A stretch of 11,615 bases of DNA, taken from JBGPBY01 sp041481485 (lineage in GTDB: Bacteria; Acidobacteriota; Terriglobia; 20CM-2-55-15). A model generated the notes under the pieces. It made no database searches, was not told where the DNA came from, and saw only the letters and a program-made list of their open reading frames with translations. How positions within the stretch are numbered: position 1 is the stretch's first letter; the number at the start of each line of letters is the position of its first letter. The position numbers were made by a program, and so were the translations under genes. Location of the stretch: NCBI GenBank assembly GCA_041481485.1, contig JBGPBY010000217.1, positions 1-11,615 on the forward strand. The letters are read 5' to 3'. This document shows, piece by piece, positions 6,225-11,615 of the stretch.

Positions 6225-8054
6225 ATGGCTCTCATTGCAGGCTGCCAACTCAAAGCGGGAAAGACGACCTCGCCTTCAGATTTTGATAAAAAGCTTCGTG
6301 ATTTTTCCATCGTTGCCAATGACGATTTGAAGAGTTATGAAAATCACATCATCCCCTCGAGATTTGGCTATCTCTTCCAGAAATACAAACGCAATTATCC
6401 CGTGCCGCCCATGCGGTACTCCGATGAGAATGGAAATATCCTCATCACTCTGGGCTTCGTTCTGTCGCCGGTAACCCCGCTGCGCCCTGATCAACTGGAA
6501 AAGTTCGAAGGGGAATTTGTTGCGGTTCTTGCGGAAGACTCCGGAGTACTCCATATCGTCAACGACCGGTTTGGCTCGCGTCCGTTTTATTTGCTGGAAA
6601 ATGTCACCGGTACGTACTTTTCCTCGAACCTTGCATTCCTGCTTCATCTCGCCGGAGGCCGTCAAGAGGCCGACGTTCCAGGCTGGCTGAATGTATTCAC
6701 GATTGGGCACACCTATGGAAGTGGCACCACATTCCGAAACGTCCAGAGACTGCGTCCCGCAACACATGCTGTCATTTCTACAGATGGATCGATGCAACAG
6801 AGTTGTTACTGGCAGCTCAAGTACGTTCCCGAAAAACTCGATCCTCTCGAACACAGCCAGCGCGTATTCAATGCATTCCGGGATGGGGCATGGAAGCGAT
6901 CCAGAATGGCGGGCAGAGGACTCGTCGCACTGAGTGGAGGACTCGACAGCCGGCTGGTCGCCGGAGCACTCCCCGATGATGTGAAGTTTTCGGCGTTCAC
7001 CGTTTTCAATGCCGATGACGGCGCATCATCGCCAGATACGGAAATTGCATCTCTGGTTGCTCGAGTATTGGGCTTGAAACACCATGTGGAGCGTCTTCCG
7101 CGGGAAGACTATTCTTCAACCGCTCTGGACGTTACACGAATGACAGGAGGGCTGCGGCCGCTGCATCATGCTGCGGTGATGCCTTACGTGCGCGAACTGG
7201 AACGCTGCGGCGTTAACTTTCTGCTGGGAGGCGGCCCGGGGGACGTCAGCGCGGGATCCAAGATTCCCGCTGTCGAATATCTCGATCCGGCGAAGACTAC
7301 GCGTTCACTTGAAAAATTTTGCCGTCATCTTGCAAGTGGAACCGATACGCTCCCTTTGGTTTTCCGACTGGAGATACTGAAGGAGTATGGGAGAGGCGTT
7401 TACAAATCGCTCCTCGAATCGTTTGCAGATATCAGCGGCCCCACAGCGGCGCATCGCGTGACGGCGTGGGAACTGCTGAACCGCTGGCCAGCCTTCACGT
7501 TTACATCCGTGCTGCACAATCATCCCGATGTCAGCGAAGCGTTCTGCCATCTGGACTACACGTATGCCGATCTGATGCTGCAGCTGCCCGCAGACTGGCT
7601 CTACGAGCGGAATTTCTACAGTGTCATGATCTTCAATTGTCTTCCCGCTCTCCGGCATATTGCCTATGCGAATACGGGACAGCCTTTAGGCGGAGATCTG
7701 CGCCAATTCGACTATCGCCAGGACTTGAAAACTCAAATCGCATCTGCCGCCGCGGATGCAGCTCGAAAGATCGTTCCGCGCAGAGTCAAGCGTCTGATCA
7801 GGCCATTTCCCAAAGGTTGCCCCTCTCTGACGTATACGTTGTACCGGCAGGACCGGCGGCTGCTGTCCGAAATCCGGGAATGCATTCATTCGCTTCCCGC
7901 GCTGCGAGAAATTCTGGATGCGGAAAAATGTTTCCGCTTTCTCGACAACTTCCAGAATGACAGAGTGGCCGATGTTTCCTACGATGGTCAAACCGAATTG
8001 ATCGGTGGCCTGGCATCCATGAGTCTGACTTTCAAAGACCTGATGCCGCAATGA
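6225..8054 (+). CDS. Asparagine-synthetase-like amide ligase lacking the glutaminase cysteine
   Basis: This encodes 609 residues in the class-B asparagine synthetase fold: an N-terminal Ntn-type glutaminase-like half (about 1-200; DRFGSRPFY from 114; YW near 195) and a C-terminal ATP-pyrophosphatase half with the PP-loop SGGLDS at 237-242, plus GPGD with D340. The enzyme should adenylate a carboxylate and form an amide. Active family members begin Met-Cys-Gly; here the start reads MALIAG, so the nucleophile Cys2 is Ala, and glutamine hydrolysis is unlikely. Ammonia or a substrate amine would then be the nitrogen source, as in beta-lactam synthetase. ATG 6225 is chosen because it aligns with the family's N-terminus; upstream in-frame sequence overlaps the MBOAT gene and offers no Cys-Gly start. 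There is no good ribosome-binding site, so coupling is likely. Related ligases occur in exopolysaccharide clusters, where amidation of a sugar acid or amino-acid substituent is plausible. True asparagine synthesis is less likely. Confidence 0.87.
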   Translation: MALIAGCQLKAGKTTSPSDFDKKLRDFSIVANDDLKSYENHIIPSRFGYLFQKYKRNYPVPPMRYSDENGNILITLGFVLSPVTPLRPDQLEKFEGEFVAVLAEDSGVLHIVNDRFGSRPFYLLENVTGTYFSSNLAFLLHLAGGRQEADVPGWLNVFTIGHTYGSGTTFRNVQRLRPATHAVISTDGSMQQSCYWQLKYVPEKLDPLEHSQRVFNAFRDGAWKRSRMAGRGLVALSGGLDSRLVAGALPDDVKFSAFTVFNADDGASSPDTEIASLVARVLGLKHHVERLPREDYSSTALDVTRMTGGLRPLHHAAVMPYVRELERCGVNFLLGGGPGDVSAGSKIPAVEYLDPAKTTRSLEKFCRHLASGTDTLPLVFRLEILKEYGRGVYKSLLESFADISGPTAAHRVTAWELLNRWPAFTFTSVLHNHPDVSEAFCHLDYTYADLMLQLPADWLYERNFYSVMIFNCLPALRHIAYANTGQPLGGDLRQFDYRQDLKTQIASAAADAARKIVPRRVKRLIRPFPKGCPSLTYTLYRQDRRLLSEIRECIHSLPALREILDAEKCFRFLDNFQNDRVADVSYDGQTELIGGLASMSLTFKDLMPQ

Positions 8055-8061
8055 AACACTA

Positions 8062-9186
8062 ATGAAACAGCACCGAAATGCGGCACGCAGCAATGAGTCC
8101 TGCCGCATTCTTTTGATCGCGGGTCAACTGGGAGGCGGCGGCCTTGAACAGCAGCTTTGCTACCTGCTTCAGGCAATGGACCGCAAGGTTTACCGGCCGG
8201 GACTGGTGGTATGGAACTACGATGATTCGGAAGTGAACGTTCGAAAAGTGCGCGACCTGGGCGTGCCGATCTGGGGTTATCCGGCCTCGGCATCGTCATA
8301 TTGGAAGATGATGGAATTAACCCGTCTGGCTCGCAGGTTGAATCCGGAGATTATTCATTCCTACGGCTTCTTCACAAACTTCGCGGCATATTGTGCCGCG
8401 CGCGCGTCTCGGGCAATTCCTCTCGGTTCCATCCGCGGAGAAATCGATCTCAGTCTGAGTGAAACACGTCCGCTTCTCGGGCGGCTGAGCGCGGCGTTTC
8501 CGCCCGATCAAATATCCAACAGCAATGCCGCTGCAAAACTCGCGAACAAACCGCGGGGTTGGTTCAAACCACGCAGAATGACCGTGGTACCGAATGCGTT
8601 GGATCTGACGAAATTCCAGGATGCTCCACTCCCTGCCGAACGGCCAATGCGTCTACTGGGAATCGGCTCACTGATTCCATTGAAGCGCTGGGACAGACTC
8701 TTACAAATCGGCCGCGAACTCCGGCAACGGAATCTGCCGTGCGTCGTCGAAATTGCAGGTGACGGACCTCTTCGGCACGAACTGGAATCTCAGGCCACCC
8801 GCATGGGCATTGCAGACATGGTCCGTCTGTTGGGTTACCGGCGCGATATTCCGGACCTGATCGTCCGGGCTCGCGCGGTCATCCATACGGCAGACAACGA
8901 AGGAAGCCCCAATGCCGTTATGGAAGCCATGGCGTCCGGCCGTCCCGTCATTGCCACCGACGCCGGCGATGTCAGCCGCCTGATTGAAAATGGAAAAACA
9001 GGATTTGTGGTCCCGCGTGAAGATCCGGAATTGCTCATCAGGCGTGTGGTCGAAGTCGTCACCGATGATGCGCTTGCGGCCCGTCTGGGAATAGGGGCAA
9101 AAAACTACGCTCAATGTGAATTTCAGCTTCCGCGTCTCGCTGAACGAACTCTTGAAGCGTACCGGTCCGCCGGATGGAAAGCGTAA
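8062..9186 (+). CDS. GT4 (group 1) glycosyltransferase
   Basis: This encodes 374 residues of a GT-B glycosyltransferase. The N-terminal domain begins RILLIAGQLGGGGLEQQL (about 15-32), the Gly-rich acceptor-side loop typical of the group. The C-terminal domain has GSLIPLKRWD with Lys208 and a complete E-x7-E motif, E280 to E288 (EGSPNAVME), followed by GRPVIATDAGD. A basic tail ends the protein, with no membrane span. It starts 7 bp after the ligase stop, with no obvious ribosome-binding site, consistent with coupled translation. It is probably one of the sequential sugar-adding enzymes of the repeat unit; the linkage and sugar are unknown. Confidence 0.92.
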   Translation: MKQHRNAARSNESCRILLIAGQLGGGGLEQQLCYLLQAMDRKVYRPGLVVWNYDDSEVNVRKVRDLGVPIWGYPASASSYWKMMELTRLARRLNPEIIHSYGFFTNFAAYCAARASRAIPLGSIRGEIDLSLSETRPLLGRLSAAFPPDQISNSNAAAKLANKPRGWFKPRRMTVVPNALDLTKFQDAPLPAERPMRLLGIGSLIPLKRWDRLLQIGRELRQRNLPCVVEIAGDGPLRHELESQATRMGIADMVRLLGYRRDIPDLIVRARAVIHTADNEGSPNAVMEAMASGRPVIATDAGDVSRLIENGKTGFVVPREDPELLIRRVVEVVTDDALAARLGIGAKNYAQCEFQLPRLAERTLEAYRSAGWKA

Positions 9187-9282
9187 CTCGCAGGAAATCA
9201 CTACAGGAAAAAAGCGCCTGAACTAGAATATCTATGCGTGGGGATCGCCGACAGAGCCCCATGAATTCAGCAGGAACAGGAC

Positions 9283-10314
9283 GTGGAATCTTCAGACGTG
9301 GCATGCCCCAGACTGACGGATCTTCCAAATCCGCCACCCGATAAGCAAGGCTGGCCGTGGACAGAAGAAAGCTCGCCCTGTCCTTCACAACCCGGCGACA
9401 ACATCCAGTGGCCCCGAATCACCATTATCACCCCGTCGTTCAATCAGGCGCGTTACGTCGAGGAAACGATTCGTTCGGTACTACTTCAGCGCTATCCCAA
9501 TCTGGAGTATCTGGTATTGGATGGCGGAAGCACCGACGGGTCCGTCGAAATCATCAAGAAATACTCGCAGTGGATCGATTACTGGATCAGTGAACCGGAT
9601 GGCGGACAATCCGCGGCAATCAATTCCGGCCTGAAACGGGGAACCGGCGTATACGCCACATGGATAAACAGCGACGATCTGCTGTGCAAAGACGCACTAA
9701 TCCGCCAGACCGCTGAAATGGTCCGCTTTGCGACGGGGTCCGGCGATGCGACCGACGTTTTTTCAGGGATCTGCCATTACGTCGACGCCGCAGGAAGAGA
9801 ACTTTCGAAGCATCAGAGCCGGATTCAAACACTTGAAGAACTGGTCCGCATTGATCGCATCTGGCGTGCCGACGGCCACATCGTTCAACCGGAAGTGTTG
9901 TTTCCGCGCCAACTCGCACTGAAAGCCGGCGGGTTGGATCCAGACAATCACAACACCATGGACTATGAACTCTGGGGAAAGCTCCTGATCGCCGGCGCAC
10001 GATTCCACTACACGCAGGTTCCATTTGCAATTTTCCGGGAGCAGCCCGAACAGAAAACTAAGGACGTATTGCGTCAAACCCAGTCGCTGGTGAATAGCGC
10101 AATGAAGCTGGTTCGTCAGTCCACAGACTTCTCGGAACCATTCAGGGAAACGCTGCTCGCCGAGTTGCATCAGTTCGGAATTCGTTACGAAGACAAGCAC
10201 TGGAAGGCTTCCGGCCGAATCGCCAGATTGGGGCTGCCACGCGATGTGGTCCTTTGGCTTCGCCGGTTGATAGGCGGGATAAAGCGATTGCCGGCCTCAG
10301 AGCCGCGAAAGTGA
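9283..10314 (+). CDS. GT2-family inverting glycosyltransferase
   Basis: This encodes 343 residues with a GT-A fold. A Pro-rich lead (residues about 11-30, with the GWPWTEES motif) precedes the catalytic domain, which starts ITIITPSFNQARYVEETI. Donor-binding motifs are intact: DGGSTDG at 80-86, DGGQSAAINSG, and the metal site in WINSDD with D131 and D132. DYELWGKL lies further on. The start is GTG 9283, preceded by AGGA (9272-9275) at 7-nt spacing; the conserved Pro-rich lead confirms this frame. The upstream 96-bp gap (9187-9282) is the longest in the operon and has a TAGAAT (9224-9229), but no -35 worth calling. The stop overlaps the next start (GTGA). It is soluble or peripheral, with no membrane segments. 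It probably adds one sugar to the lipid-linked repeat; specificity is not readable. Confidence 0.93.
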   Translation: MESSDVACPRLTDLPNPPPDKQGWPWTEESSPCPSQPGDNIQWPRITIITPSFNQARYVEETIRSVLLQRYPNLEYLVLDGGSTDGSVEIIKKYSQWIDYWISEPDGGQSAAINSGLKRGTGVYATWINSDDLLCKDALIRQTAEMVRFATGSGDATDVFSGICHYVDAAGRELSKHQSRIQTLEELVRIDRIWRADGHIVQPEVLFPRQLALKAGGLDPDNHNTMDYELWGKLLIAGARFHYTQVPFAIFREQPEQKTKDVLRQTQSLVNSAMKLVRQSTDFSEPFRETLLAELHQFGIRYEDKHWKASGRIARLGLPRDVVLWLRRLIGGIKRLPASEPRK

Positions 10315-11471
10315 AAGTCCTTGTCGTCTGCCAGGCGGAAGAAGACGTGGGGGGCGTGCAAAACGTTATCGTCAACCTCACGCGGCATCTGAGAACACGC
10401 GGCCACGATGTCGTGCACTTTCATGTCAGCAAGAGAACGTGGACGGGTTCGACAAGGAACAGCCAGGGTATCCCCTGTTACGATTTGAACCTTCAGCTGC
10501 CTTTGGGAAATCGCCCCTGGATCATCAGCATTCCGTTGTTCCTTGTTCGTTTTCCCATCGCTCTCGCGCAACTTTTCCGGATTATCCGCACACACAAGAT
10601 TCAGATCGTCAATGTGCAGTACCCCGCAGAGGCGGCCTGCTACTTTGCGATTCTTCGCCGGATACTTCGTATCGGTCTGGTGACCTCCGTGCACGGAGCG
10701 GAACTGTTCCCCGGAGGAAAACCACTGCCGGAATATCCGCGAGCGCTCCGCTTGCTGCTGGATAATTCGGATCGAATTACTGCACCTTCTCAGTCGTTTC
10801 GAAATGACGTGGCACGAGTTTTTCCGCTTTTGGACCGGAAGATCACGCCAGTTCACAACGGCGTTCATTTCGAAGAAATGGCAAGTCCGGCCGCCGACGC
10901 CGACACTGCGGGACTGGATCACTTTCTACTGTGCATCGCCATGCATAATGAAAAAAAAGGACTGGATGTCCTCCTGAAGGCTTTTGCGCGGATTGAAAAC
11001 GAGGATCCCTCATTGAAACTGGTCCTGGCCGGAGACGGCCCGCTGCGCGGCGATTTGGAAGGCCTGGCGCGGTCACTCGGAATTTCAAAAAGAGTTCGTT
11101 TTCTCGGAAGAAAGGGAAGACCACAGATTGCCGATCTCATGCAGCGCTGTGAAATATTTGTGCTTCCATCACGTGCTGAACCTTTCGGTATCGTCCTGAT
11201 CGAAGCGATGGCATGCCGCAAACCGGTGATTGCAACGAGGGTCGGAGGAATTCCTGAAATTATTGAGAGTGGGAAGAATGGAATTCTTGTGGAGCCTGAT
11301 AACCCTCAGGCGTTGGCTGAAGCGATCGTCAGCGTGTTGAAAAATCGCGATCTACAGTCTTCGCTGGCATGCAGCGGTTACGCTGCAGTTCACGAAAAGT
11401 TTTCGAGCGAAGCGATGGGGACTGCCTACGAAGCGCTATTCGAGGAAGTTTTGGCAGGTTTGCGGCTGTAG
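10311..11471 (+). CDS. GT4 (group 1) glycosyltransferase
   Basis: This encodes 386 residues of a complete GT-B enzyme. It begins MKVLVVCQAEEDVGGVQNVI, the expected first strand and Gly-rich loop, followed by NVQYPAEA, TSVHGAELF, the donor-side Lys within HNEKKGLD (212-219) and the E-x7-E motif E290 to E298 (EPFGIVLIE), then GGIPEIIESGKNG. The start is GTG 10311, which overlaps the GT2 stop by 4 bp and yields a normal N-terminus. A TTG at 10254 would add 19 residues inside the GT2 gene with no family support. An A8 run (10951-10958) encodes part of the Lys215-Lys216 segment. It is the last gene before the right-hand palindromic repeat and probably completes the repeat-unit assembly set visible here. 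Confidence 0.92.
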   Translation: MKVLVVCQAEEDVGGVQNVIVNLTRHLRTRGHDVVHFHVSKRTWTGSTRNSQGIPCYDLNLQLPLGNRPWIISIPLFLVRFPIALAQLFRIIRTHKIQIVNVQYPAEAACYFAILRRILRIGLVTSVHGAELFPGGKPLPEYPRALRLLLDNSDRITAPSQSFRNDVARVFPLLDRKITPVHNGVHFEEMASPAADADTAGLDHFLLCIAMHNEKKGLDVLLKAFARIENEDPSLKLVLAGDGPLRGDLEGLARSLGISKRVRFLGRKGRPQIADLMQRCEIFVLPSRAEPFGIVLIEAMACRKPVIATRVGGIPEIIESGKNGILVEPDNPQALAEAIVSVLKNRDLQSSLACSGYAAVHEKFSSEAMGTAYEALFEEVLAGLRL

Positions 11472-11505
11472 ACGCAAATATCGCGCGGTCAATGAATGTG
11501 TGAAT

Positions 11506-11615
11506 GAATGCGATTCCCTATGTAGGGGCGGTCTATGACCGCCCACAAATTTGCGGATTGCAAACGTCAAAATTGTGGGCGGTCATAGACCGCCCCTACA
11601 TAGGGGGATAAGATA
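11506..11615. repeat. REPIN-like palindromic repeat, copy 2 (runs to window end)
   Basis: Arms 11516-11544 and 11577-11605 are perfect reverse complements over 29 nt. Each holds the same 19-nt palindrome, GGGCGGTC-TAT-GACCGCCC or its inverse (11526-11544, 11577-11595), as copy 1. The 32-nt centre (11545-11576) is the same length as in copy 1 and clearly related. The left outer end starts GAATGCGATTCC, like copy 1, but the right outer end (11606-11615) no longer pairs with it. At full length the element would extend about 2 nt past the window. It begins 34 bp after the last operon stop, and the preceding bases (11492-11510) carry short TGAATG repeats. Confidence 0.88.

Noticed and set aside
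6225..8054. Lasso-peptide cyclase (McjC-like) interpretation
   Set aside because: No precursor peptide, leader protease or exporter lies nearby; the surroundings are glycosyltransferases.
9201..9229. Internal sigma70 promoter with TAGAAT at 9224-9229
   Set aside because: No acceptable -35 hexamer lies at 16-18 nt; the -10-like hexamer alone is not enough.
9261..9344. 27-codon ORF starting at ATG 9261 before the GT2
   Set aside because: It overlaps the conserved GT2 N-terminus in another frame, has no ribosome-binding site, and shows no recognisable peptide features.
10254..10310. TTG start for the last glycosyltransferase
   Set aside because: It would overlap the GT2 by 61 bp and add 19 residues unlike the family; GTG 10311 gives a standard first strand and a GTGA overlap.

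Overview
The window reads as a compact polysaccharide-assembly locus from a Gram-negative-type environmental bacterium. Base composition is moderately GC-rich by eye. The discoidin/fibronectin surface protein and the Pro-rich 'GWPWT' glycosyltransferase remind me of Acidobacteriota and similar soil or sediment phyla, but this is a weak taxonomic guess: there is no rRNA or marker gene here.

Layout: a 112-bp palindromic repeat (40-151); a 1022-residue secreted multidomain protein on the minus strand (183-3251); a 303-bp divergent intergenic region rich in inverted repeats (3252-3554); then six plus-strand genes. These are a GT4-type glycosyltransferase (3555-4799), an MBOAT O-acyltransferase (4796-6220), an asparagine-synthetase-like amide ligase (6225-8054), a second GT4 (8062-9186), a GT2 (9283-10314) and a third GT4 (10311-11471). 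A second copy of the palindromic repeat (11506 to the window end) follows. Gene junctions are tight (4-bp ATGA and GTGA overlaps, gaps of 4 and 7 bp), apart from a 96-bp gap before the GT2, so the plus-strand genes look like one operon or two consecutive ones.

Together the four glycosyltransferases, the membrane O-acyltransferase and the amide ligase suggest synthesis of a glycan repeat unit carrying ester (probably acetyl) and amide modifications. No flippase, polymerase, initiating phosphoglycosyltransferase or export gene lies in the window, so this is probably part of a larger locus. The divergent protein has five to six carbohydrate-binding or adhesion-type modules and could bind the surface glycan, but that link is inferred from position only.

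Most notable points: REPIN-like palindromes bracket the whole set; the asparagine-synthetase-like enzyme has lost its glutaminase nucleophile (Cys2 to Ala); the surface protein contains an exact 783-bp-period tandem array; and a 47-nt nested stem-loop lies in the presumed leader of the surface-protein mRNA. I found no CRISPR array, tRNA, rRNA, transposase or integrase.
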